Of a DNA stretch of 64,000 nucleotides, positions 43,904-57,329 are shown piece after piece (the stretch's first letter is position 1; every line of letters begins with the position of its first letter). This DNA is from Thermothelomyces thermophilus ATCC 42464 (Eukaryota; Ascomycota; Sordariomycetes; Sordariales; Chaetomiaceae): positions 806,001 through 870,000 of the forward strand of contig NC_016475.1 in the NCBI RefSeq assembly GCF_000226095.1. The letters are read 5' to 3'. A program made the position numbers and the translations under genes. The notes below the pieces were generated by a model. It saw only the letters and a program-made list of their open reading frames with translations. It was not told the origin of the DNA and did no database searches.

Positions 43904-46356
43904 GGTAATCGTGTTGTTTTTTCCTCCTCGGGGACAAGGAGGAGAACCTGCAGAATCTCTACAGACGGGGAAGCGTCAACGTCGATGGTGGCACCGCTGC
44001 CTGTAGCCTGTATGGCCCTCGGACGTGAGGCAGAAGTGTAGCAGGTTCGGTGGTGCGCCGTGTGTCTTCGACAAGATTGAGTAAGGTGGAGGACTTTGCA
44101 TCCCAAGCTGTCGGCGCCGAGGACGACCTTGCACACAGGGACGTCGACGAGGAGCCGGCTCTTCCACAGTACCAGTGTGAGGAGGACGAAGAGCCTAGCC
44201 GGGAGTCCATGAGCCTCGCCACGAGCTTCACGTCGAGCTTCAGCGGGAGCCAGACCAGTTCGAAGCGAACGAGGGCACCCGACAGTCCACCGTCGAATTC
44301 CCAGCCACACAAGAAGCACGGCTCGGCCAGGAGAACACGCCAGAGCGCGTCTCCACGAGCGGCTGGGTCCTCCACGCAGGCCTCGACGTCTTCAGGATCT
44401 GCTATACCGCCGCCGGCGTCGACTAAGAAGTGGAGGTAGGAGTGAGACTCAGCACAGTTGGTACGATTTGAACGAGGATGGGAGTTGCATCTGGAACGAT
44501 GGGAAGTCGTGCTGGCGCTATAGACTTGTATTGGCTTGAATAATCTGGAGTTCCTGTGCCTACGGACTTGGATAAGCGCTCTATGTGGCTTGCATTTGTT
44601 ATTTCCCTTTCCGAGCAGCAACTCTGTACGATAGCGGCCCAGATGGAGCTCCTCTCACCCTCCATAGAGGAAGTTTTTCTATTCCGTGAAAGCACGAGGA
44701 CTCGTAGGCCTGGGAACCTTCTGTTACTTCTGGTTGTCACCTTGGTGCGTTCACTAGCGCCCTTTGGACCGACTGCCAGAGCACGGGCCACAGCCAAAGT
44801 CACCTCTGGCTGCGAACGCTGCAGTGCCTGCTTTTCAATTTTCTGCAGGTCCATCAATCTGCGGAGCTCATACCTGAGTGTACTGTAATCGTTTCACACA
44901 TTGTTTGCTCAGAGGAGCATTGCAGAATGTTGTTGAAAGATTAGTGATGTGCCAGATTTGGCTCTTCCTACTGTGTATATACATACGGAGTACATTAGTG
45001 AGTAATACATGACATCATGCTGGTGTTCAGGGTAATGATGTCATCAGCTGTTGCACGCATACTCTGTATTGCCGTACATGGTTAACCCTAACCCCGTTTT
45101 CGCAATTGCATCGGGTAGATACGGAGTACGGATGAAATTTATACACAGCACTCTTCCTGCAAGACTGAGCTGATTCTTCAACAAAAAAACATGACGGTAT
45201 CCGTAGTCCCTCAATGCAGGGTTTTGGCGGAGACGCCCCGCATCGCCGGGTTCACGCTATGCTAAACGGATGTCCATACATGAGCTATATCTGACTACCC
45301 TTCTCATCCTTCCAAGTTGTTGCTAGATTTCTTACCCAATATTTCGTTTACGCGGCCGCATACCCGGTGCACTAGAGCAATCTGTATTCCGGAATCTGTC
45401 CGCTAGTCCGCTGCTCTCTGCGTATGTAGTCGGATTCCTCCGCTCTTGAGGAACCTTGTTCTCCAAGCCTTCCCCGCATTCCCCGCTTGCCAAGGACCCC
45501 AAAGGGAGGAGACACAGGGCACTCGGCTGCTTGCAAATTTCGCTTTTGGATTTACCATTCTACTTTTTGGACCCACTGCGGAATGGTTGGTGAGAGCCGT
45601 TTCTGGGCGTGCACCTCATGCATTCTGTAGCTCCCCGAAGGCCAAATTGTGTCCTCAAGTCAACAGCTTGCTCACGCGGATTGATTAACTGTTTTGTTTT
45701 GGTTTCTGCAGCTCGTTCTCAGACCGCCACCGAAAGAACGGAACCACGACCAACAACCATCGCCAAGTTGCAGTGTAGTGCTAATGCTGCGTCTCGGCAA
45801 AATACGACCTTCCATTTTATCCGGCGACGGTCTCTCTCGGGGGTCGCGGTGGAAGCCGGGTTGGAAGGCTCGGCCAGCGACTAAGTTGTGGCGGCTGAAT
45901 TGCAGCAAACGTTAGCTCCCGCCTTGACGAAATGAGCCCCTGCAGAGCTGCTGCGAGTTGGACCAGGCACCTGCTGTTCAGAGCCCACCAGCTCGATCCA
46001 CGGCCCGCTGCCCTGAGCCGCATCGGGTAACGCCCGCCACGCTACGCGCGTGCACATGGGGCGCAACAAGTGACAACCCCGGGTTCTGGAAGCGGGAGGG
46101 GAACGTCTCGCCCGGGCCAGGTAGCATCGACGCCAGCATCACAGCGGAGATTCCCCGGAATCTCGGTACGCTGCGAGGATGGGGGATTGCGGACCGCGGC
46201 CCTGCAGAGCGCGATCCTCGTGATTAAATAGGGTCGCTCTGCTCGCCGCTCTCTTGGGTTTGCTCTCGTCAAGCATCCTCCCCCACCTCGCGCCGCAAGT
46301 ACGGTACAGGCCTGCAACCGAGGATCGAGCCCGTCAAAGAACGAGTCAAAATCAAG
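43904..46356. other. Intergenic, low-confidence frames only
   Basis: Open frames on both strands between 43900 and 44890 overlap each other; only 44050-44439 is listed separately. From 44900 to 46356 I see no coding feature. tacggagtac words occur at 44984 and 45120. The last 150 bases form the xylanase leader with a weak AT-rich element at 46221-46230. Confidence 0.5.
44050..44439 (+). CDS. Low-confidence open frame, Ser/Glu-rich
   Basis: 129 codons starting GTG or at internal ATG codons. The product would be disordered: an acidic middle (QCEEDEEPS), then a Ser/Thr/Arg-rich end. Such composition is common in real fungal proteins, but a 220-codon frame is open on the opposite strand (43959-44621), so this may be chance. 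No domain, no splice support. Confidence 0.2.
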   Translation: MVRRVSSTRLSKVEDFASQAVGAEDDLAHRDVDEEPALPQYQCEEDEEPSRESMSLATSFTSSFSGSQTSSKRTRAPDSPPSNSQPHKKHGSARRTRQSASPRAAGSSTQASTSSGSAIPPPASTKKWR

Positions 46357-47718
46357 ATGCATCTCTCCTCGTCTCTCCTCCTCCTCGCCGCCTTGCCCCT
46401 GGGCATCGCCGGCAAGGGCAAGGGCCACGGCCACGGCCCCCATACCGGGCTCCACACCCTCGCCAAGCAGGCCGGCCTCAAGTACTTCGGCTCTGCCACC
46501 GACTCTCCCGGCCAGCGTGAGCGCGCCGGCTACGAGGACAAGTACGCCCAGTACGACCAGATCATGTGGAAGTCGGGCGAGTTCGGCCTGACGACCCCGA
46601 CCAACGGCCAAAAGGTTCGACATTAGACCTCCTGCCTGCGCTCCCTTCTTAACCCTAGACCTGCTTTCGCCCCGGGAAGGCCGCCTCGTTGCTAACCAGT
46701 TCTCGGCTCATTCTAGTGGCTGTTTACTGAGCCCGAGCGTGGCGTGTTCAACTTCACCGAGGGTGACATCGTGACGAACCTGGCCCGGAAGCACGGTTTC
46801 ATGCAGCGGTGCCACGCGCTCGTCTGGCACAGCCAGCTCGCCCCTTGGGTCGAGTCGACCGAGTGGACGCCCGAGGAGCTGCGCCAGGTCATTGTCAACC
46901 ACATCACCCACGTGGCCGGCTACTACAAGGGCAAGTGCTATGCCTGGGACGTCGTCAACGAGGCCCTGAACGAGGACGGCACCTACCGCGAGTCCGTCTT
47001 CTACAAGGTGCTCGGCGAGGACTACATCAAGCTGGCCTTCGAGACGGCCGCCAAGGTCGACCCCCACGCCAAGCTCTACTACAACGACTACAACCTCGAG
47101 TCCCCCAGCGCCAAGACCGAGGGCGCCAAGCGCATCGTCAAGATGCTCAAGGACGCCGGCATCCGCATCGACGGCGTCGGCCTGCAGGCCCACCTCGTCG
47201 CCGAGAGCCACCCGACCCTCGACGAGCACATCGATGCCATCAAGGGCTTCACCGAGCTCGGCGTCGAGGTCGCCCTGACCGAGCTCGACATCCGCCTCTC
47301 CATCCCGGCCAACGCCACCAACCTCGCCCAGCAGAGGGAGGCGTACAAGAACGTGAGTTTTTTTTATTTTATTTTTATCTTCCCTCTTGTTCTTCCATCC
47401 AACCCCCCCCCCCCCCCCCCTTTTGACGGTGCCCAGTCAGATTGCTCTTGATCGATGCTAACCTTTGTTCCTTCTCTTTGATAGGTCGTCGGCGCTTGCG
47501 TCCAGGTTCGCGGCTGCATTGGCGTGGAGATCTGGGACTTCTATGACCCCTTCAGCTGGGTCCCTGCCACCTTCCCCGGCCAGGGCGCCCCCCTGCTCTG
47601 GTTCGAGGACTTTTCCAAGCACCCCGCCTACGACGGCGTCGTCGAGGCCCTGACCAACAGGACCACGGGCGGGTGCAAGGGCAAGGGCAAGGGCAAGGGC
47701 AAGGTTTGGAAGGCCTAA
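46357..47718 (+). CDS. Secreted GH10 endo-beta-1,4-xylanase
   Basis: Hydrolyses internal beta-1,4 bonds in xylan outside the cell. Three exons, 46357-46614, 46717-47352 and 47485-47718, all in phase 0, give 375 residues. Residues 1-19 form a signal peptide. The GH10 barrel shows the acid/base Glu168 in WDVVNEAL and the nucleophile Glu275 in TELDI, with the usual spacing of about 107; HALVWHSQ is the typical strand-3 signature. WDFYDPFSW near the end is the loop seen in GH10 enzymes. No cellulose-binding module is present. Short Gly/Lys-rich tails flank the barrel: GKGKGHGHG just after the signal and [11 protein letters not shown] at the C-terminus. Intron 2 carries a run of C (47403-47420). 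The gene sits only about 230 bp from the transposon block. Confidence 0.95.
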
Positions 47719-47950
47719 TAAGTGGTGTTGTGCGGGTCGTGTAGAGATTTAGGGAGAGGATTGGGTCCTTCGGTTCTTGTATCTAATTATTGTTCCGTAC
47801 TATTAATTGCATTTCGATCTAAAGTTAGTGTTGAGCGGGTCGCCGCAGTCATGCGACATGCATGGCACGCTAAGCTCGGCCGAGCTCTCGGGATTAAAAC
47901 GTATGTACGTACGAATGTATGTATATATGTGTATACATAGCAGGTATATA
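47719..47950. other. Xylanase 3' flank, boundary of AT-rich block
   Basis: Short 3' flank of the xylanase gene with a gtatgtac/tatgta microsatellite-like stretch at 47900-47940. From here on base composition shifts abruptly to TA-rich. Confidence 0.6.
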
Positions 47951-48679
47951 CAGTCACATCCAAAAAGTGATTAGCCACATCAGGATTAGTAGGTCTTTTA
48001 CACACCACCCCACCATCTTATAAGATATATAGTAATGGCAACACTAGGCATTTGAACATAGAAATAGGTCTCCTAATTCCTTGGAAAGTATAGAAAGAGC
48101 TTAGATATATAGGAAATTCAGTAGTATATAGCTCCTCCCTTGTTACAAATACATTCCTTATACCTATTCGTAAATGATAAGACTACCCTCTCCTAATCCT
48201 AGCGTGTCAGTCTATTCCACTCTTTATATAAGACCTCTTCTATATACCTAAGGTTATGAATTCTATAGTGCCGCTAGCTAATCTAAATCTTTATAATATA
48301 CTAGAGGTTCTTAATAGGGTTTAAATCTACGCTCTAAGCTAGCTACTTTAGAGTAACTATCTATAATATAGCCTTATAGTTCCAAGTAACCTTTAAAGTA
48401 TAATAAGCAGCCCTATCTTCCTACCAAACTACCTAGCCTTAAGCTTTAAAGACCTCTTTATAAAATAGGTAGGTATATTTATTAAAGATAAGCTAGATAT
48501 ATTAGCTAGAGTTTATTTAAGTCCTTTTAGGTAAGATAATTAACTTAGACTTATAATTTAAGGAAATAGCCCTCTAAATACCAAGTAAGGACCTCCTAGA
48601 TTTAAAGCTTAGCTTTAGATTCTTACTCTTATATACTATACTAGTCTTTCTTTATACCTAAAGGGAGATTATATTAATG
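47951..48679 (-). mobile_element. Tc1/mariner DNA transposon remnant
   Basis: A terminal repeat-like sequence begins CAGTCACATCC at 47951, preceded by TA as expected of the target site. On the minus strand, about 48100-48500 carries the C-terminal part of a Tc1-type transposase, recognisable from an LNPI motif around 48302-48325 (the SPDLNPIEN region of the family) and the downstream EEWxR-like helix (about 48220). The frame is interrupted by many stops, mostly TAG/TAA, as expected from RIP. The piece stops at the target duplication of the adjacent LTR element (48680), so the rest was displaced or lost; I could not recognise it with confidence at 63428-63660. Confidence 0.6.
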
Positions 48680-48684
48680 CCAAG

Positions 48685-49013
48685 TGTAATATACTAGCCT
48701 TATAGCAACTATAGATAAGCATATAATATTCTATTTAACTACCTTAGGGAGAAAAAGGAAGAAAAATATAAGAGTTATACAAAGGAGTGCCTTTTAACTA
48801 ATATATATATATATAACCTAGGTGGGGCCTAGTTAGGCTCTAGGTTAGGCACTAACCAGGCCTTAGCTACGTATCTACTAGACGAGTTACAAACGAGTAA
48901 CGAACGCTCTACAGACCCGTAGGGCGTACGTAAGTAAGGTAGGGTAGGTCTATTCCAGTGCCCAGGCAAAGCCTAGGCATTGTCTAGCCTAGGTGTAGCC
49001 CGGGCCTATAATA
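48685..49013 (-). repeat. LTR of outer element (left copy)
   Basis: 329 bp; matches 63100-63427 over its whole length, with differences that are mainly transitions. It contains a conserved GC-richer core (about 48820-48990) with cgttact/gtaacg words. Confidence 0.88.
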
Positions 49014-50257
49014 TACCCCCCCTCTTCTCTTTTCGCGGTTGCCAGGCCGACCTGCCCCGTATTCTACCCCCGTGTTGGTCCCGTAAGCAGGTCCTGTGCC
49101 TTCTTTCCTTTGTCGCTATAACAATGTAACCTATACGTATAATGGCGTATTAAGCGTAAATAGGTAGCTATTCGAGTTCGAATAAAAGCTAAGCTCCTTC
49201 CTTTTGTTATTAGAATAATACGACCTATATATATGGTAGTGAGTTATATATATAATAAGTAGGTTGCCTAGGTCTTATATACTCCCTTATTACCTTCCTT
49301 CTAATGTCTATAAATACCCTCTCTTCTTCCTTCTTCTTCCTAATTCTCTCTCTTATAACTAACTCTCTTTTTCCTTTATACCTTTTAACTACTCTTTACC
49401 TCTTATAACTATACTTACTACCTATACCCTTATTATATCTTTAAGTTTTTTTTTAATTAGTATCTATCTAGTATATTAATGGTTATTAATTTACTTAGTA
49501 ATAGTAATAATAGTCATTACCTTAATAGTAATAAGAATAAAGATTACTATATAAATTTTCCTTTTCTTATATTAATTTTTAGTTATTATATATATATATA
49601 AAGTATAGGTTAACTCTTTATTTTATAGTATAAGAATGCTAACCTTTCCTTTAATAAGTATACTATTAAAGGTAATTCTTCTAATAAGGAGTTTAAGCTA
49701 TAGCCTAGGAAGTAATAATACTACCTATTATATATTAACCGACTTTTAAGAGGTAATAAGGTTAAGTATATCTAGGGTTAAGGCACTTCCCATATAATAT
49801 ACTATAAGAGCTATAGGAGCTATATTTAGGATCTATAGCTCTAGGCTAATAACCCTTACCTATATATAGGTATTAAGAAAATTATAGGTTATTATAATAC
49901 TAGTACTACCCTTACCTCCCCTACCTATTATAAGACTATTAACTAGAGCGCCTATTATACTATCCTAATGCCTAAGCTCTCTATACTAGTATATTCATTC
50001 TCTATACTCTTTAAGGCTACTTAGTTTAACCGCTTACCTAGATAGGCTACCTTTACCCCTACCAAGGCTATAAATTCTTATTATTCTAGTAATAACTTCG
50101 CCTTAGTTATTACTACTACCGCCTCTAATACCCCTACCTACCATAATAACATCGTCTAGCTTACTACTAGCCCTAACCTTACCTTACAAGCTACTAGGCA
50201 GCTTATACACTATACTATAGTATAGAATAATAGTATACTATACTAGATATAGCATAT
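49014..50257. other. Unassigned part of outer element, left of inner insertion
   Basis: TA-rich sequence between the left LTR of the outer element and the inner element. It belongs to the outer element by position and continues at 57754-58250. It does not resemble gag or pol; a plus-strand coding-like composition (Thr/Ser/Pro-rich) is visible at about 49850-50200, antisense to the outer element. Confidence 0.45.
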
Positions 50258-50676
50258 TATCACGGAAATATGCATGCAAATGCCGCCTAAGCCACTGGCA
50301 CAAATGAGCCAATCAAGTCAAAGGAACGAAAGGACCAATTATAGCATAGGAAGCATAGTGATCACTACGCTCACCAGTGATCAGAGTGATCACCGCCATA
50401 CGATCACTCACGATCACCGTGATCAGGAATGATCACTAGGATTATATATACATATAGATAGTCACTCGTTATAGTAGACTCTAAGAGTTTACCAATAGTA
50501 ACAATTACAATCATAGTACTTATACCAAGTATTGCTAATTATTATAAAAGATAACTCTAAGTGTTGTTATAAACCCTTTGGCTTTACCGAATCCCTTAGA
50601 CGACCTATACGCTTGTCCCACTTTACCTACCTCCGTCTGGACCCTTTTAGAAGAAGTCTAAGTTAGGTTCGTCATA
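50258..50676 (+). repeat. 5' LTR of inner element
   Basis: 419 bp, paired with 57330-57748. It contains several gatcac/gtgatc inverted words (about 50355-50440). Differences between the copies are mostly transitions. Confidence 0.92.
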
Positions 50677-53600
50677 TGTTGTTACTACTCCCTTTGTTCT
50701 ATTATAGTTTAGAATGGAGGTAACTTTGACCTTGATATCGATATGGCTACTAACGTCATAGCCGAATAGTTGCTTACTTAGCTTGGTTAACTCTAGTAGC
50801 AGATCTAGGAGTTAGACTAGAGAGATAAGGCTGCTTAAGCTCGAATTAAGGAACTTAAGAACCATAAAAAGTACTTGTAGAAGCTAGTCAATAAGGCCTA
50901 CGCTAAAATCGAGACGCTCGAGACCGCTAAAGCGAGCCGTATTAAGATCGAACTACCTAGCAAATATGGAAGAACTAAGGAGGATCTCGTAGGATTTCTG
51001 ACAAACCTCTGATCCTACTTCTGGCTTAATGACGACAAGTTTCTAGACAATAAAGCTAAAGTCCTCTATATAGCTACGAGACTAGAGGGTAAGGCACTTA
51101 GATAGTTTAAGCCTATATAGAATGACTATCTTACTAAGGAAGATAAAGACGACTAAGACGCGTTTATATAGGTAGTCTTCCGATCTTACGACCGTTTCGA
51201 AGAAGAGCTTTAGAAGGTTTTTGGCGATAATAATAAGAAGATTTATATGTAAGAAAGACTTGCTAATCTCTAATAGACCAAGTTAGTAGCCTCTTATATT
51301 ATATAGTTTAGATAGGATATGCTTAAGTCTTAGCTTAATGATAAGGCGTTAATGTAATTATTTTATAATAGCTTAAAGGAAAAGGTTAAGGACGAGCTAT
51401 ATAAGTATAATTGGCCTAAGACCCTAGATAAATACATTATATAGGCTATTAGAATCAATGATCGACTCTATATATAAGAGTAGTAGAAACAAGGTTAAAT
51501 AAATAGAACTATGGTTAAGGCTAACGACAAGAAAAAGCGAGCATACGTTAGTACCTTATATAGGATATACCCCGGAGCTATAAATATAGACGTAGTGTAA
51601 AAGCAGGACCGGAAGAAGACGACTAAAGACAAGTCCAATGTTACCTACTATAACTATAGAAAGAAAGGGCACTATAAGCAAGAATGCTAGAGCCCGAAGA
51701 AAGAATAGAAACTAACCCTTAGAAAGAAAATTGCAACTATCGACAAAACCACCAAGGACGTCATCGAAGTAGCGGCCACGAGCTATAAAGACAAGGGTAG
51801 TGATATAGATAGTCTCGGACACGATAGCGACGGTGAAGACGAATAAGCATCGTACTCCGAACTAGTCACTGTAGACCTAGAGACAGGTCTTGCTAAATAG
51901 GACATGGTAGGAGAATATGTACTACTAGTTTCGATTCTCCTAGTCTTAAGGTAGTAGGGTTTTATAGTTATATAGAGGTAGGATAGATTGTAAACAACCG
52001 ATACCTAAGGAATTAGAAGACCTAGACCTAATGTTCTATTCCTCTAGGAACAAATCGAATGGTATTATAACGAAGTTTTTCGGCTTAATACGGAATTATA
52101 TGAACAGGATAGACACTTAATTTGACTTGCCTACTAGAGCAATAGAATAAGGAACAAAATAAGGGAACTCTAATATATCGTAGAAACCATTAAAGGAGAA
52201 TAGCCTATAATATATAATAGGCCCGATAGCTACGCCAAGTATCTTAATAGCTAATAACTTAGTAACGACATATAAAACCTAGAATACTAGTTTATATAAG
52301 CAAACCATAGGAAAGACGAGCGTATATAGGAAAGCTACTAGAAGAAATACTCCTATATTAGCACTAGAGTACCTATAGTCTACGTATAATGGGAAGGATT
52401 TGGGAAGGAATTCCAATACCTCCTAGGCAACGCTATATAACTATACCCTCGACACGAGGCATATACGTAAGTACCCTGGTTCCAGTGTGTAGCATACAAA
52501 TGCCGATACTACTTCCGTGACAAATTCGAAAACAATCACTAGCTAACCTGACAAGGAAATGAGAACAGAAGCTTACGCCCTATAGAATAGGTCTATAATA
52601 TAGGAAATAGAGCAGCCGAATTACTCTAGAAGATCGAAGCCTATAATCTAGAAAGCATTATAATAGTTCTAAGACGAGCCTAGCCTAGGTACTATAGAAT
52701 AGGACAAGACACGTAGGACTTGTACTAGAATAACGATTGCCTCTATTATGTAGATAAAAAGAAATCGCGAATTTGGGAGCTTTAGACGAAGCTATAACAC
52801 TTACGATAGAAAGCAAAACAGACCTAATAATAGGAAGCTATAAGCACTTAATAGCTTATAGAAATAAGTACGATTGACGAAGCTACTATTAGCCGAATAA
52901 CTAAAGAGGTTAGCACTGACCTAGGAAACGGGTTAGGGCCCTTCGAGGGGCCTGGAAACCATTAACGCCTACGTAGCGGCAAGTAGTAGCATAGTATAGG
53001 AAGGACTAGCACAAGAGACCACTATATCAAGACCTCCCGGCCGAAATATAGGAAATCGCTATAATCTTTAGACGACAGCGGTAAGACAAGCAATTATAGA
53101 TAATAGCATAGTAGAAATAGCACGAAATACTTGTACTAGTAGATAGTAGAGCAGAGATGAATCTAATTTTGCTAACACTTGTAAATTAGCTATAGATACC
53201 CTAGAGAATGAAGCAGAAGCATGGTATAGTCAAAGGGCCATTTCCGATATAATAGATATATAGGGAGACCAAACTAATTAATATTACTATGGTAGGGAAG
53301 ACTATAGTAGTTATATTTAGCATCGTAAATATAGGTAACGATAAAGATATAATATTAGGGTTACTATAGTATAAAGACTATGACCTAGACATTAGCTAGA
53401 AGAATGGTAGCTACCTATAACTCTAAATAGAGTTATATTTAACTAGTAAGATAGGGAGTACGTAAGGATTGCAAGTAGACAATGCTTAAGGAAAGGCATG
53501 TCCTATAGATCTATTATAAGAGACGGATAGTGGTAGGCAGACTACTATAGACTCTAGAAGAGGCAGTATAACGACATTAATATCGTGATAGGAGGAACGA

Positions 53601-56600
53601 GCTAAATCGCCAATAGCTGTTCTCTCTGTTAACGAATGTAGAGCATTGTAATAGGAGTAGTAGGTTAAGATAGGAGAAATCGCTAGTATCGCTATAGACA
53701 GAACCAAGTTCGTATACTACTAGAAAACCGAGAGACGAGACAAGACTAGGGAAGTACTAAAGGAATATGAAGGACACCTAGCATTTAAACCGAAGTATCT
53801 AGAAGGACTACTAGAATATAGCCTATAGGATTACGAGATCAAGCCTAAGGAAGGAATATGACTAAAATTCTTTAAGATTTACTATATAAGCTAGATATAG
53901 AACGAAGAACTTAAGCAATATTTAGAGGAGAACCTTCGAAGAGGATATATCTGCCTATTGACATTGCTAATAGGCTACCTAATCCTATTTGTGCCTAAGA
54001 AAGATAGAAAGCTATAGTTATATGTTAACTATTGGCAACTTAACGAACAGACTATAAAAAACTAATACCCGTTATTGCTAATCTCATGGCTCCGAGATTA
54101 GTTAGTAGGAGCCTAATATTTCACGTGTCTTAACTTGCCATTAGCCTACAACTATATACAGATCAAAGAAGGCGACGAGTAAAAAACGGCCTTTAGGACA
54201 CCCTATAGCTACTATGAGTACCTTGTCATGCCATTCAGACTTACAAACGCGTTAGCAACGTTCTAAGCCCTGATTGATCAAGCTATCCGACCCTTTCTCG
54301 ACAAATTTACGGTATATTATCTCGACAATATACTTATCTTCTCTAAGACGATAGATAAACACCGGAAGTACGTAAAAGTAGTGCTAGACGCGCTATACGT
54401 GCATAAGCTATTAGTTAACAAGGAAAAGAGCAAATTCCATATTAGGAAGATAGTCTTTTTAGGATACGAGATATCCCTAGGACAAATCCGGATAGAACCC
54501 TTAAAGGTTAAAGCTATTAAGAATTGGCTACGACCAATGTTAGTCATGGAAATACGAAGCTTTATCGGATTTATAAACTTCTATTAGATGTTCATTAGGA
54601 ACTTTAGAGCGATTATACAACCTTTATACAAACTTACTAGGAAGAACGCTAAATTCTAATAGGAAGAGTAATATAAGCAAGCATTTATATAGATCTGTAA
54701 TGCTATTACTAAAGATCTAGTACTAGTACTGCTAGACCCTAAGAAGCCATTTAAGGTAGAAACGGATGCTTTAGACTACGCTATCGGAGGATAATTAGGA
54801 TAATAAGATAGATAAGGAAAGCTATATCCTATAGCTTTCTTTTCAAAGAAGCTCGATAGACTATGTCTCAATTACCTAATCTATAATAAGGAACTACTTG
54901 TAATTGTCGAAGCTTTTAAGGAATAGTAACTATACCTTAGTAGTACAATTAAACTAGTACAAGTATATATAGATTATAAGAATTTGCGATACTTTACAAC
55001 GATAAAGGAGCTTAATAGACGACAAATACAATAGGTAGAATTCCTCATAGAATTCAACTTTGAGATCCGCTATAAGAAGGGTAAAGAGAATGTACAAGCA
55101 GATATCTTAAGTCGACGAACAGATCATATAGAAGGACGAACAGGAACGATACTACCGTTGTTTAAGAAACGGATAGACGGAACGCTATATCACGAAACGT
55201 AGACACCTGTAGAAGATGATCTACTTGACTCGTTCCTAGAATACTATATAATCTTTCGAGAAGAAAGGATTAACGAGGTATAGTATCAAGTAGCACCCGG
55301 ACTACTAGTACCTAACGGAGTAGAAGAAAGAGATAGAAAACTCTAGTACCGAGGCAAAGTGTATATCTATAATAAAGATCAATAGCTACAAATGATTCGA
55401 GAACTCTACGAGTTAAAACTCGGAGGATATAAAGGAGTCACGAAGACTGTCGTATAAGTCAAGAAACACTACGACTTTCTATAGTTAACGGTACAGGTTA
55501 AGGAAGTCGTATGGAACTACGACATCTGCAATCGAAGCAAAACGGCACGATACAAGCTATATAGGCTACTTTAGCTACTACTAATAGCTAACAAACTATA
55601 GAGCTTAATTATAATAGACTTTATTACGAAGTTACTAGAATCTAAGGACATAGCTATAGGAGTGATCTATAATAGTATTCTTACCGTAGTAGATTGCCTA
55701 ACTAAGTAGGTATACTTCTTTCCCTATAAGGAGTCCTAGATAGCGGAACAGTTAGCAGATGTAATTTATCGGCAAGTTGCATTAGTGTATGCTTAGCCGT
55801 AAGAATAGATTACCGATAGAGATACCAAGTTTGTATCGAAGTTCTAGCAAGCGTTAATACAACGATTAGGCGTCAATAGCAAGCTGTTAACGGCATACTA
55901 CCTATAGACCGATAGACAAACGGAGCAACTAAACCAAGTTATCAAGTAGTATCTCCGTTCTTACATTAACTACTAGTAAGACGACTAGGTCATGCTATTA
56001 CTAATAGTATAACTCGCTTACAATACGATGCTAATAGAAACGACCAAAGTTATACCGTTCTTCGCGAACTACAGATATAAAGCAGACCTTAGGCAAGGAC
56101 TAGAGGTTATAGTGCCAAGAGCAATAGTTAAAGTAGAACAAATATATACATTATATAAAAAGCTTAAAAAGGAACTCGAGTTTATTAAGACCAAAATGAA
56201 GAACTACTATGACAAATATAGGCTCAAGGGACCTTACCTAGAGAGGGGAGACAAAGTCTACCTGATTGTATAGAACTTGCAAACCAAACGACTAAGCACG
56301 AAGCTAGACTTCAAGAAGGTCGGACCCTTTATTATCAAAGAACGAATTTCGACATCTAACTACTGACTATCGTTACCATTATCTATATAACTACAGATAG
56401 ATGTTTTTCATATTTTACTTCTCGAACTAGCACCGAAAAACGCTAAGGTTGCTATATATATCGAAGCAGAAGATAAGGAAGAAGAATAGGACGTCAAAGA
56501 AATTCTAGATTCACGTATTATCGATAGGGAACTACAGTACCTAGTCAAGTGGCTCGATTTCGGACCAGAAGACAACTTATAGGAACTAGTTAAGAATTTA

Positions 56601-57329
56601 AACTACCCTAAGAAACTAGAATAGTTCTATCGGCAGAACCCGGATCGGCTAAAGGTAAATCTAGGACAGAACCGAAAACAGCGCCCTAGTCAATAACGTT
56701 AATACCACCATTAAGCTACATAACAGCCCCCAATTCCTATTGTTCTACTACCTCTAATTTGTCTAGATTTGACAAACCCTGTGTAACTATATCTGCCCCC
56801 TTCTCTACCAGGAACTCTTGTTATTCACAGACCCGAGTCAGACAGGCTAATACCTTAGAAGCTTTATATTAATATTCTTGTAACAAGGCTTCGGCCTCTT
56901 TCTCTTTAGCCTTTAAACGACGTTGCTCGTATATAATACGATCTACTACGTTATAATTAGAGATATGCTCTTACAAGGAAACAGGAACTTACAAGAAGAA
57001 ACTAGAACGCTAGAACCATTGTAAGCACGACTCTAACGTACGTAAGCCTCGTAGCGACGAGATTTTTCAATCATCTTATATACTCGGTTATACTCTATAT
57101 AATGAGAACACGCCATCACTACAAACCCGTAATCGGAAATAAACTAAGCTAAACGCTTATGACGAATAGATGCTAGGGATCTGCGTACGTTAGACGGTAT
57201 GACTAATAGTATAAAGGGCAATAAGAGGCTAAGGAGAAAAATACGTACAAGGAACGCAAGGGATGTTAGCGCTATTTAAGACGGCCTAAAGAGGGCTTTT
57301 GGGTCGAAAGCCTTAGAGGGAGGGCATCG

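Noticed and set aside
43959-44621. 220-codon minus-strand frame
   Set aside because: Opposite a plausible Ser/Glu-rich frame; Ser/Arg/Leu-biased with no family resemblance.
44423-44857. 144-codon minus-strand frame
   Set aside because: No domain, no promoter or splice evidence, and the opposite strand is open over most of the same stretch.
1-47718. tRNA or 5S rRNA genes
   Set aside because: I scanned the gaps for A-box/B-box pairs (GGTTCRA-type) and for a 5S-like sequence on both strands by eye and found no convincing pair.
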